Shown in pieces: positions 1 through 5,336 of a stretch of 5,336 nucleotides of DNA. The notes beneath the pieces are model-generated. The model saw only the letters and a program-made list of their open reading frames with translations, did no database searches and had not been told where the DNA came from. The first letter of the stretch is position 1; the number at the start of each line of letters is the position of its first letter. Source of the DNA: Cyanobium sp. M55B138 (GTDB lineage Bacteria; Cyanobacteriota; Cyanobacteriia; PCC-6307; Cyanobiaceae); contig JAGYNF010000122.1 in assembly GCA_018400215.1 (NCBI GenBank), forward strand, positions 1 to 5,336, in the 5' to 3' direction. Made by a program: the position numbers and the translations under genes.

Positions 1-305
1 GCGATGCCCTGATCGGCAGCGCCCTCGATCCAGACGAGGGGGTGCCGGCCGGAGCCCTCAGCCGCGCGCCGCGCTTGCGCATCGCCACCGAGGGCGCCGC
101 CGGCGGCTGGTGTGAACCGGGCGGCCGCTACCCGGCCCTGCCCCTGGCGGCCCCCCTGGTCGACAGCTATGGCTGCGGCGACAGCTTCGCCGCCGGGGTG
201 ACCGCAGGGCTGGCGGCGGGCTGGCCGGCCGCCGATGCCATTGCGCTGGGGGCCCGCTGCGGGGCCGCCTGCGCCAGCGTGTTTGGGCCCTACCCAGGGC
301 GCTAG
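1..305 (+). CDS. PfkB/ribokinase-family sugar kinase, C-terminal part (5' end outside window)
   Basis: The reading frame is open from position 3 and ends at TAG 303-305, giving about 100 residues. It enters from the left edge, so the N-terminal lid and the sugar-binding half are missing. The diagnostic segment is DSYGCGDSFAAG, coded around 162-197. It matches PfkB signature 2 (consensus D-T/S-x-G-A-G-D-x-F), which carries the anion hole and the catalytic base, here the Asp coded at 180-182. Upstream, ATEGAAGG (codons from 84) fits the conserved nucleotide-binding strand and turn of the fold. The family phosphorylates sugars, nucleosides or related alcohols with ATP in the cytoplasm; the substrate cannot be told from this end. 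One detail differs from consensus: GCGD replaces GAGD. The GTG at 42 is an internal valine codon, not a start. The stop codon is 7 bp from that of the convergent racemase gene, with no visible terminator between them. Confidence 0.85.
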   Translation, partial: DALIGSALDPDEGVPAGALSRAPRLRIATEGAAGGWCEPGGRYPALPLAAPLVDSYGCGDSFAAGVTAGLAAGWPAADAIALGARCGAACASVFGPYPGR

Positions 306-312
306 CGACCCA

Positions 313-1392
313 TCAGCAGGGGCCATCCACAAAACAGCGGCCCACAAAGGGGGATGTCATGGCGCGCAGCAGGGCGCTGTAGCTGGGCTGGAAGTGCTGC
401 TCATCGCCCACCCGCAAGCTGCTGCCGGCGCTCTCTACCACCAGATGGTCGCTGGAGGCCCCGCGGATGGTCACCCCCACGGGGGGGGTGAGGCCGGCCG
501 GGTCGACATCCTGTTCCCCCAGGGCCAGCAGGGCCCGCTGCACCCCGGGCGGCCCATCGGGCTGCGCAGCGGCCGTTGGGCTGGCAAAGCTGGTGAGCCC
601 GCGTTCGCCCCAGGCCTGGCTGGGCTTGGCCTTGGCCTCGATCACCTCCGCCACCAGGGTGATCGCATTGGTGTAGAGACCTGGAATCGCCGTGCGGCCC
701 AGGGGCTCCCGCCCCAGCAAGAGGGCCTCCCCCAGCCGCAGATGGTTGATCCGCCCAGGATCCCCCCCGGCGGCAAGCCAGGGCAGGTTGGCGGAGTTGC
801 CCCCAGAACACCAGGGCAGGCGCAGGGCAAAGCGCCGCTCCAGGGCCGTGGTGAGCCGCGAGAGTTCCGCCATGTTTGTGGCATCTGGGGCGATGCCGTG
901 CTGGCAGCCCAGGTTGGTGCCGAGCCCCATCAGCCGCAGGCTGGGCAGGGCCAGGGTGCGCTGCACCACCGGCTCCAGATCCACCGGCATGATCCCCTCG
1001 CGCAGATCGCCAAGTTCCACCATCAGCAGCACCCCATGGCGGAGCCCCTGCTGGGCGGCCGTGGCCGCCAGCGCCTCCAGCACCGCCAGTTCGCTGTTGC
1101 AGCTGATCGCGGCATGGGCCACCACCCGCTCCACCTGGCTGAGCATCGGCGAGCGAATCAACAGCATCGGCACCGTGAGGCCACTGCGGCCCAGGGCCTC
1201 GATGGTTTCGATCCGCGCCTCACCGATCGAACCCACCCCGGCAGCCACCCAGGTGCGCACAATCTCCACCAGGCCGAGCGTCGCCTTGCTGACACCCGTC
1301 ACGGCGATCCCCTGGTGGCCCAGCCGCTCCACCAGGGTTCGGGCGTTGTGGTGCAGCCGCTCGAGGTGGATCTCAAGCCGTGGTGCGCTCAA
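313..1392 (-). CDS. alanine/ornithine racemase-family PLP-dependent enzyme (fold type III, Ala_racemase_N)
   Basis: This 359-aa protein has the length of the ornithine racemase (Orr)/YhfX group of fold-type III PLP enzymes. Lys36 in the segment TGVSKATLG is the expected internal-aldimine lysine. Other family blocks seen in order are NSELAVLEAL (about 99-108), MVELGDLREG, WCSGGNSANLP, INHLRLGEALLLGRE, GASSDHLVVE and, near the C-terminus, PSYSALLRAMTS with Tyr338. From memory these line up closely with clostridial ornithine racemase. The expected reaction is racemisation of a free amino acid in the cytoplasm; ornithine, alanine or another substrate cannot be chosen from sequence. The start is TTG at 1392-1390. 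It overlaps the upstream DUF1611 stop as TTGA, and the N-terminus (PRLEIHLERLHHNA) aligns with family members from its first residues, which supports this start. No Shine-Dalgarno is visible, so translation is probably coupled to DUF1611. A run of eight G at 481-488 (+ strand) lies inside the gene, but the frame stays intact through the conserved C-terminus. Confidence 0.88.
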   Translation of the reverse strand: MSAPRLEIHLERLHHNARTLVERLGHQGIAVTGVSKATLGLVEIVRTWVAAGVGSIGEARIETIEALGRSGLTVPMLLIRSPMLSQVERVVAHAAISCNSELAVLEALAATAAQQGLRHGVLLMVELGDLREGIMPVDLEPVVQRTLALPSLRLMGLGTNLGCQHGIAPDATNMAELSRLTTALERRFALRLPWCSGGNSANLPWLAAGGDPGRINHLRLGEALLLGREPLGRTAIPGLYTNAITLVAEVIEAKAKPSQAWGERGLTSFASPTAAAQPDGPPGVQRALLALGEQDVDPAGLTPPVGVTIRGASSDHLVVESAGSSLRVGDEQHFQPSYSALLRAMTSPFVGRCFVDGPC

Positions 1393-2558
1393 ACGGGCAG
1401 GCTGCGGCCGCCTTGCAGCTCGGGAAAGGCCCGCACCACCATGGCCACCAGCCGTGAGGCGGGCCTGCTGATCGCATCGGTGACCGGGATCGCCAATTCG
1501 GCCTCGTAGAGCGCCATGGCCGCGGTGAGTTCGGCCTCCTGCATTCCCTCGTGGTTGATCGTGAGCCCAATCACCCGGGTGGGGGCAAAGGCCTCGATCA
1601 GCCGGATCTCACTGGCTGGCGTGGGCATGGGCACAAAGGGAAAATCACTCAGGTGCCGCCGGGCCGGCGCATGCTGCAGGATCACCGCCTGGGGCTGGCT
1701 GCCCCGCAGGATGAAGCTGGAGGAGAGGTAGGCGGGATGGCTGAGGGCCCCCTGGCCCTCGATCACGATCACATCCGGGTGTTCAGTGTCGTAGGCCTCC
1801 ACCACCGCCGCCTCCACCTCACCGGAGCAGAACTGGGAGGGAATCGCATCGAGGGGGATGCCATAGCGTCCCCCCTGGATCAGGCCCGTCTGGCCTGTGC
1901 TCACCAGCACGGCGGCGATGCCGTGGTCTTGGAGGGCCTGCACCAGCAGCGTTGCCGTGGTGCGCTTGCCGATGGCGCCGTCGGTGCCGAGCACGGCAAT
2001 GCGCGGGCAGCGAACCCGGGAGATTGAGCCATTGAACAGCCGCAGATCGCAGAGGGCGGCGGGGCGGCGCACATCCCGGATCGACACCTGATAGCGCAGG
2101 GCCGCCGCCCGGAAGACGGCATCGTCGTTGAGGAACTCCCGCATGCCGCTCACCAGGTTGAGCCCGGTGGCCATCGCCTCCAGCAGGATGCGGCGATCCT
2201 CCTGGCGATAGAGGCCATCTGCTGGCGCCATCCCATAGATGAGGGTGGCGGGCCCGGCCCCGGCCAGGGCCCTTGCCTCCGCCAGATTGGCCACGATCGG
2301 GATGCCGCTGGCCACGCCGTCCAGCACCATGCCGGCATCCAGCCCGGCGCAGTGGCTGTCGATCACGGCGCGAATCGCAAAGGCCTCGCAGTGACGCACC
2401 AGGCCATGGGCTGTTTTGCCGTCGAGGCCGGCGAAGTGGCCTTCGCAATAGACAACTGCTGCAGGCCTACGGGCTGAGATCAGCCCGGACGCGGCCAGGG
2501 TCAGGTCGGGGACCTGGAGGGGGAATGCCAAAAAAGCCAGGCCGTGCCTGCAACGCAA
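1389..2558 (-). CDS. DUF1611 family P-loop protein (DgcN-like), upstream partner of the racemase
   Basis: With a TTG start at 2558 the protein has 389 residues. Residues about 33-110 form a Rossmann-like N-terminal domain with the conserved VVYCEGHFAGLDGKTAHGLVR and VIDSHCAGLDAG blocks. The C-terminal domain opens with the P-loop GTDGAIGKRTTA (191-202), close to the G-T-D-x3-G-K-T loop of dethiobiotin synthetase, followed by STGQTG (220-225) and IEGQGALSHPAY (266-277). These are typical of DUF1611. The characterised member DgcN is a D-glutamate N-acetyltransferase; transferring that activity here is inference, and a ligase- or kinase-like reaction is possible. The start is uncertain: the frame is open back to TAA 2624-2622 with no ATG or GTG before the conserved domain. 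TTG 2558, TTG 2531 or a CTG just before the domain are candidates, and residues 1-30 look unlike the rest. The stop overlaps the racemase start by 4 bp. Confidence 0.85.
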   Translation of the reverse strand: MRCRHGLAFLAFPLQVPDLTLAASGLISARRPAAVVYCEGHFAGLDGKTAHGLVRHCEAFAIRAVIDSHCAGLDAGMVLDGVASGIPIVANLAEARALAGAGPATLIYGMAPADGLYRQEDRRILLEAMATGLNLVSGMREFLNDDAVFRAAALRYQVSIRDVRRPAALCDLRLFNGSISRVRCPRIAVLGTDGAIGKRTTATLLVQALQDHGIAAVLVSTGQTGLIQGGRYGIPLDAIPSQFCSGEVEAAVVEAYDTEHPDVIVIEGQGALSHPAYLSSSFILRGSQPQAVILQHAPARRHLSDFPFVPMPTPASEIRLIEAFAPTRVIGLTINHEGMQEAELTAAMALYEAELAIPVTDAISRPASRLVAMVVRAFPELQGGRSLPV

Positions 2559-2564
2559 CCTTCG

Positions 2565-2586
2565 GCGCCGCAGACGTAGGCGGCGC
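2565..2586 (-). other. GC-rich inverted repeat (possible 5' hairpin) ahead of DUF1611
   Basis: There is a perfect 7-bp inverted repeat, GCGCCGC at 2565-2571 and GCGGCGC at 2580-2586, with an 8-nt loop. In the minus-strand transcript it would form an all-GC stem ending six bases before the TTG at 2558. It has no U-run, so it is not a standard Rho-independent terminator. If it forms, it could hide the start region of a TTG 2558 initiation, or it may simply reflect the high GC content. A regulatory role is speculative. Confidence 0.3.
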
Positions 2587-2651
2587 AGAGGTGGCCGCCA
2601 GGTGGCGTGGATGGGGTCAGCTTAGGCAGGCAATTCCGTTCTGGAAGATTT

Positions 2652-2696
2652 GCCCACGTTCGATCAGGCCCTGTTCAATCAGCCCCCGTTCGATCA
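2652..2696 (-). repeat. three tandem copies of a 15-bp direct repeat starting at the prohibitin stop codon
   Basis: Read on the minus strand, three adjacent 15-mers occupy 2696-2682 (TGATCGAACGGGGGC), 2681-2667 (TGATTGAACAGGGCC) and 2666-2652 (TGATCGAACGTGGGC). Copies 1 and 3 differ at one base, copies 1 and 2 at three, copies 2 and 3 at four. The first TGA is the prohibitin stop, and because the unit is 15 bp all three TGA triplets fall in the same frame. A diverged sequence inside the last codons (2716-2697, TGATCG..AACGG) may be the origin of the array. Possible explanations are slippage expansion, a redundant stop array, or repeated protein-binding sites ahead of DUF1611. Confidence 0.75.
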
Positions 2697-3500
2697 GCGG
2701 CGACCGTTCACGATCACGGATGGGCCTCCAGCAGCCCCCACCCCGGGCAGGGCCGGCACCACCGAGGTCTGGCCGTCCCACTTGTCGAGGAACAACTTGT
2801 AGAGCACCTGGTCGTCGAGGCTGGAATTGAGCGTCTCGTAACGCTTGGCCTCCTGTTCGGCAATCAGCACTTCGGTCTGGGCCCGCAGCAGCTGCTGCTC
2901 AGCGATCTGTTTCTGCTCAATGGCGGCGCGATACTCCTCGGCGATCTGCAGGCCCGTGAGGTCGAGGCCCTGCACATTCACGTAGTCAAACTTACGCAAT
3001 TCGTCGGCCACCTTCTCCTGCACGATTTCGGAGATAGAATTCCACTCGGTGGCAATCGTGACCAATTCGTATTGAGAAAACACGGATTTGAGTGCCTTCA
3101 GCAATGACGGCTGAATCACCCGTGGATAGATCTGCTGGTTGTCGGTGGCGATGGTTTCGTAGATGCGGCCGGCCTCACTCGGCTTCATGGCGTACTTCAC
3201 CGTGGCCGTGGCCTCGATCACCTGGAGGTCCTTGGTGAGGGTGGAGAACTGCTCCGGCCGCACCTGGGTGCGCACATCAAACAGGGAAATCGCCTGCACC
3301 AACGGCGCCTTGAAATTGGCCCCCGGCCCCCGGGGCACCCCCGTGACCTTGCCCAGGGTGGTGACGACCGCCACGTTGCCGGCCGGCACGATGAAGACGG
3401 TCTGGCTGAGCAGGATCGCCAGGCCGACCACCACGGCCAGGATCAAACTCAGGCCCACCCCAGGCCCGTCGGGGCTGGCTGAGCGAAGCGGCGATTGCAT
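2694..3500 (-). CDS. prohibitin/SPFH (band 7) family membrane protein
   Basis: This 268-aa protein has a short N-terminal segment, one hydrophobic helix (about 15-38, LSLILAVVVGLAILLSQTVFIV) and an SPFH/band-7 domain. The domain begins at PAGNVAVVTTLGKVTGV and runs through NFKAPLVQAISLFDVRTQ and the QPSLLKALKSVFSQY block. An Ala/Glu/Gln-rich coiled coil follows (EEYRAAIEQKQIAEQQLLRAQ, then EVLIAEQEAKRYETL), and then the family C-terminal block FLDKWDGQTSVVPALPG. Prohibitins assemble into large membrane rings that organise proteases and membrane domains; in cyanobacteria they lie in the cytoplasmic or thylakoid membrane. I chose ATG 3500-3498 because the family N-terminus and membrane helix follow directly. 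The open frame continues upstream to 3707, but that part lies inside the deacetylase gene, is Trp/Arg/Pro-rich and has no prohibitin features. No Shine-Dalgarno is seen. The gene follows the deacetylase by 25 bp, so co-transcription is likely. Its stop codon is the first triplet of the tandem repeat. Confidence 0.93.
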   Translation of the reverse strand: MQSPLRSASPDGPGVGLSLILAVVVGLAILLSQTVFIVPAGNVAVVTTLGKVTGVPRGPGANFKAPLVQAISLFDVRTQVRPEQFSTLTKDLQVIEATATVKYAMKPSEAGRIYETIATDNQQIYPRVIQPSLLKALKSVFSQYELVTIATEWNSISEIVQEKVADELRKFDYVNVQGLDLTGLQIAEEYRAAIEQKQIAEQQLLRAQTEVLIAEQEAKRYETLNSSLDDQVLYKLFLDKWDGQTSVVPALPGVGAAGGPSVIVNGRR

Positions 3501-3525
3501 GGAGAGGCGCGACCAATGGCAAACC

Positions 3526-4278
3526 CTAGGGGCGAAGGCGCCGATCCAGCCGCAGGGGATCCGCGGGCGGGTCCACCAGCTGGTCGAGCCCCACGAAGCG
3601 GTAGCCGCGGCGCCTGAGCGCAGGCACCACCTCCCGCAGGGTGGCCAGGGTGGCGGCCAGCGTGTCGGGGCGGTCGTGCAGCACCACAATCGCGCCGGGA
3701 TGCACATGGGCCAGCACGAAGCGTTTCAGGAACCAGCGGGGTGGATGGCTGGTGTCGAAGGGGAACACCGAACCCAGCACGAGCCGGTAGCCCGCCGCAC
3801 CCACCTGGCGCAACAGGCGCCGGTGAAACCAGCCGCCACCGGGCCGGAACCAACGCAGCGCCAGGGGTTGGGGCGCCGCAGCCCGCTGCAGGGCCGATTC
3901 GGTGCGCTGCAGCTGGGCCTGGAAGGCGGCGGCACCCAGGCGCGCTGACACGCTGTCGGTCGCCATGTGGTTGCCGATCTGATGGCCCTGCGCCAGGGCC
4001 CGGGCCACGAATCCCGCCGGTCCCCGCTCCAGGTGATCGCCAATCAAAAACAGGGTGGCGGGCACCTGCAGCTCCGCCAGCAGCTCCAGCAGCTGGTCGC
4101 TGGCGGGGCTGGGGCCGTCATCGATGGTGAGGGCCACCCGTCGCCCCGTGGCCGGCCCACAGAACAGCACCGCCGGACAGAGCGGCACCAGCAGCCGGCG
4201 GGCCAGCCCCAGCAGCGGCCAGCTGGCGACCAGGCCCAGGGCCCAGCCCAGCTGCCCTGGCGATGGCGATCCGCTCAC
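3526..4278 (-). CDS. NodB-type polysaccharide deacetylase family protein (CE4) with H-x3-D second motif
   Basis: From GTG 4278 the protein has 250 residues. A hydrophobic N-terminal stretch (about 10-40) suggests a membrane anchor or uncleaved signal. The NodB domain then shows motif 1 LTIDDGPS (50-57, with the metal/catalytic Asp pair 53-54), ATLFLIGDH (74-82), motif 2 GHQIGNHMATD (98-108), motif 3 FRPGGG (144-149), VFPFD (171-175) and motif 5 AIVVLHD (196-202). CE4 enzymes remove N- or O-acetyl groups from polysaccharides such as peptidoglycan, chitin or xylan; here the target is probably an envelope glycan. Motif 2 normally reads H-[ST]-x-x-H, but this protein has His104 and Asp108, so metal binding or activity may differ. 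I prefer the GTG start because GGGGG lies four bases upstream. A TTG at 4317 would add 13 residues. It is followed at 25 bp by the prohibitin gene. Confidence 0.88.
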   Translation of the reverse strand: MSGSPSPGQLGWALGLVASWPLLGLARRLLVPLCPAVLFCGPATGRRVALTIDDGPSPASDQLLELLAELQVPATLFLIGDHLERGPAGFVARALAQGHQIGNHMATDSVSARLGAAAFQAQLQRTESALQRAAAPQPLALRWFRPGGGWFHRRLLRQVGAAGYRLVLGSVFPFDTSHPPRWFLKRFVLAHVHPGAIVVLHDRPDTLAATLATLREVVPALRRRGYRFVGLDQLVDPPADPLRLDRRLRP

Positions 4279-4354
4279 CGAACCCCCATTTGGTGCCAAC
4301 CACCACAACCGCGCCAATCCACGCCGCTAAGACCTGTTCAGATGGGATCCCTTC
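4279..4354. promoter_or_regulatory. divergent intergenic region between deacetylase and the 99-aa gene
   Basis: These 76 bp separate two divergently read genes, so promoters for both directions probably lie here or within the neighbouring 5' ends. I see no convincing -35/-10 pair in either direction. A short palindrome, TTGGTGCCAA (4290-4299), could be an operator half-site arrangement but is short enough to be chance. If the deacetylase really starts at TTG 4317, only 37 bp would remain. Confidence 0.35.
4283..4287 (-). promoter_or_regulatory. possible ribosome binding site for the deacetylase GTG start
   Basis: On the minus strand GGGGG followed by TTCG precedes GTG 4278. It is a weak, purine-only match to the Shine-Dalgarno sequence with a slightly short spacer. 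It is the main sequence reason for preferring GTG 4278 over TTG 4317, in front of which only GTGGA directly abuts the codon. Confidence 0.4.
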
Positions 4355-4654
4355 ATGTTGTCGACCAGCACCCGCCTGCGGCTGCAGGAGATTCTTGAGC
4401 GCATCGGCGCTGGCGCGCCCGTGAGCCTCAGCGAACGGGTGTACCTGCAGAAATTCGCCGACCGCGATCCCAGCGTGGCCTCCTGGCTGCGGCGCGCCCG
4501 CCGGCGCCAACAGGGCCAGCCCCGCGACGGCCTTGATCAGTTGCTGGCCGACCTCGACCTGGGCCCGGCCGAACCCGATGCCGGCTTCCATCCCGACAAC
4601 GACGATCTGGGTGAGTGGTTCAGTGGCGCCCCGCCCTGGTTGCGGCGCAGCTAG
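4355..4654 (+). CDS. small conserved-looking hypothetical protein (99 aa) upstream of aroB
   Basis: The 99-aa product starts at ATG 4355, with a weak GGGA seven bases upstream, and ends at TAG 4652-4654. It has no signal peptide or membrane segment. Residues 1-55 are helical and basic toward the end (LQEILERI, SLSERVYLQKFA, VASWLRRARRRQQ). Residues 58-70 are acidic (LDQLLADLDLG), and the C-terminus has a compact block DLGEWFSGAPPWLRRS with two Trp. It resembles small hypothetical proteins I associate with marine and freshwater picocyanobacteria, but I cannot name a family and assign no function. The basic helix followed by an acidic linker and an aromatic tail would suit a small protein- or nucleic-acid-binding adaptor, which is speculation. 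It lies 32 bp ahead of aroB in the same direction, so the two may share a transcript. The organised amino-acid pattern and ordinary codon use make a shadow frame unlikely. Confidence 0.8.
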   Translation: MLSTSTRLRLQEILERIGAGAPVSLSERVYLQKFADRDPSVASWLRRARRRQQGQPRDGLDQLLADLDLGPAEPDAGFHPDNDDLGEWFSGAPPWLRRS

Positions 4655-4686
4655 GCCCCTAGCCTCAGGCCACCGCCCGGGGATTC

Positions 4687-5336
4687 ATGACCACAGCGCC
4701 TGCCGCCTGCCGCACGATCCAGGTGGAGCTCAGCGCCAACCCCTACCCGATCGTGATCGGTGCCGGCAGCCTCAGCCAGCTGGGCGAGCAGATCCGCGGC
4801 CGGGGCGTCAAGGCCGGCACCAAGGTGCTGTTGGTCACCAATCCCCTGGTGCACGAGCACTACGGCGCCACGGCCCTGGCCAGCCTGGCGGCGGCGGAGC
4901 TGGCGGCCACCACCCTGGTGATCGAGGCTGGGGAAGAGCAGAAAACGCCCGCCACCGTGGCCCGGATCCACGACGCCGCCTTTGCCCAGAAACTGGAGCG
5001 GGGCTCGCTGATCGTGGCCCTCGGCGGGGGCGTGGTGGGCGACATGGCCGGCTTTGCGGCGGCCACCTGGCTGCGGGGCATCGCCGTGGTGCAGGTGCCC
5101 ACCACCCTGCTGGCGATGGTGGATGCCGCCATCGGCGGCAAGACCGGCGTGAACCACCCCGGCGGCAAGAACCTGATCGGGGCCTTCCATCAGCCGCGGC
5201 TGGTGCTGATCGATCCCGACACGCTCGCCACCCTGCCGCAGCGGGAGTTCCGCGCCGGCATGGCCGAGGTGATCAAGTACGGCGTGATCGGCGATGCCGC
5301 CCTGTTCGCCGACCTGGAGGCGGCTGGCCCGCTCGA
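4687..5336 (+). CDS. aroB: 3-dehydroquinate synthase, N-terminal 216 residues (3' end outside window)
   Basis: AroB converts DAHP to 3-dehydroquinate, the second step of the shikimate pathway to aromatic amino acids, folates and, in cyanobacteria, plastoquinone and tocopherol. The enzyme is cytoplasmic, uses NAD+ and needs Zn2+ or Co2+. All expected motifs appear in order: [10 protein letters not shown] (20-29), EAGEEQKT (80-87), the NAD-binding [20 protein letters not shown] (112-131), [20 protein letters not shown] (137-156), [11 protein letters not shown] (160-170) and [12 protein letters not shown] (188-199). Glu194, coded at 5266-5268, is the first metal ligand. The two His ligands lie beyond the window. 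A complete protein of about 360-370 aa is expected, so roughly 150 residues are missing because the window ends, not because the gene is broken. The ATG at 4687 matches the family N-terminus; GGGGA at 4679-4683 is very close to it and only a weak ribosome binding site. Confidence 0.97.
   Translation, partial: MTTAPAACRTIQVELSANPYPIVIGAGSLSQLGEQIRGRGVKAGTKVLLVTNPLVHEHYGATALASLAAAELAATTLVIEAGEEQKTPATVARIHDAAFAQKLERGSLIVALGGGVVGDMAGFAAATWLRGIAVVQVPTTLLAMVDAAIGGKTGVNHPGGKNLIGAFHQPRLVLIDPDTLATLPQREFRAGMAEVIKYGVIGDAALFADLEAAGPL

Noticed and set aside
306..312. Bidirectional terminator between the convergent kinase and racemase genes
   Set aside because: Only 7 bp separate the stop codons and I see no stem-loop with a T-run across the junction.
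481..488. Run of eight G as a possible frameshift in the racemase
   Set aside because: The frame continues through conserved blocks on both sides (GEQDVDPAGL before, GASSDHLVVE after), so no frameshift is present.
235..1509. 424-residue open frame on the + strand opposite the racemase and DUF1611 genes
   Set aside because: It is a shadow of high-GC coding on the other strand: its product is rich in Gly, His, Gln and Pro without domain features, while the minus-strand frames carry clear family motifs.
3501..3707. N-terminal extension of the prohibitin frame up to 3707
   Set aside because: The 69 extra residues overlap the deacetylase C-terminus and are Trp/Arg/Pro-rich; the true N-terminus and membrane helix begin at ATG 3500.
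3163..3948. 261-residue + strand frame opposite prohibitin and deacetylase
   Set aside because: It crosses two recognised minus-strand genes and has no family-like motifs; best explained by GC-rich antisense openness.
4655..4686. Terminator or promoter between the 99-aa gene and aroB
   Set aside because: The 32 bp contain only a short GCCTCAGGC partial palindrome with no T-run and no recognisable promoter boxes.
1..5336. Mobile element, CRISPR, defence island or phage region
   Set aside because: No transposase, integrase, terminal repeats, spacer-repeat array or defence domains are seen; the genes are housekeeping or metabolic with uniform composition.

Overview
This is a GC-rich, densely packed bacterial window that looks chromosomal and most likely comes from a picocyanobacterium of the Cyanobium / cluster-5 Synechococcus type. 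The assignment is an inference from three things: base composition, a 99-aa protein next to aroB that resembles small proteins I associate with picocyanobacteria, and a short prohibitin with an N-terminal membrane anchor. I saw no copy of the HIP1 palindrome (GCGATCGC) that is abundant in many other cyanobacteria. There are no RNA genes, insertion sequences, CRISPR arrays or phage genes that I can support.

Layout. Positions 1-305 (+) hold the C-terminal end of a PfkB/ribokinase-family sugar kinase. It converges, with only 7 bp between stop codons, on a leftward block of four genes. In their own reading order (right to left) these are a NodB-type polysaccharide deacetylase (4278-3526), a membrane-anchored prohibitin/SPFH protein (3500-2694), a DUF1611 P-loop protein (2558-1389) and an alanine/ornithine-racemase-family PLP enzyme (1392-313). 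The last two overlap by four bases (TTGA) and are almost certainly co-translated. The deacetylase and prohibitin genes are 25 bp apart. A gap of about 135 bp separates prohibitin from DUF1611. It holds a three-copy 15-bp tandem repeat that begins exactly at the prohibitin stop codon, and a GC-rich hairpin close to the DUF1611 start. Rightward from a short divergent intergenic region come a 99-aa conserved-looking hypothetical protein (4355-4654) and the first 216 codons of aroB (4687 to the window end), the second enzyme of the shikimate pathway.

How the genes may work together. The most interesting unit is DUF1611 plus the racemase. The characterised DUF1611 protein DgcN N-acetylates D-glutamate and works with DgcA, an enolase-superfamily racemase of the N-acetylated product. 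Here the partner is instead a PLP-dependent racemase, which needs a free alpha-amino group, so the reaction order or substrate must differ from DgcN/DgcA. The deacetylase and prohibitin are both predicted to be envelope- or membrane-associated, but nothing in the sequence ties them functionally to the amino-acid pair. Start codons are often non-ATG: TTG for the racemase, TTG or another weak codon for DUF1611, and probably GTG for the deacetylase.
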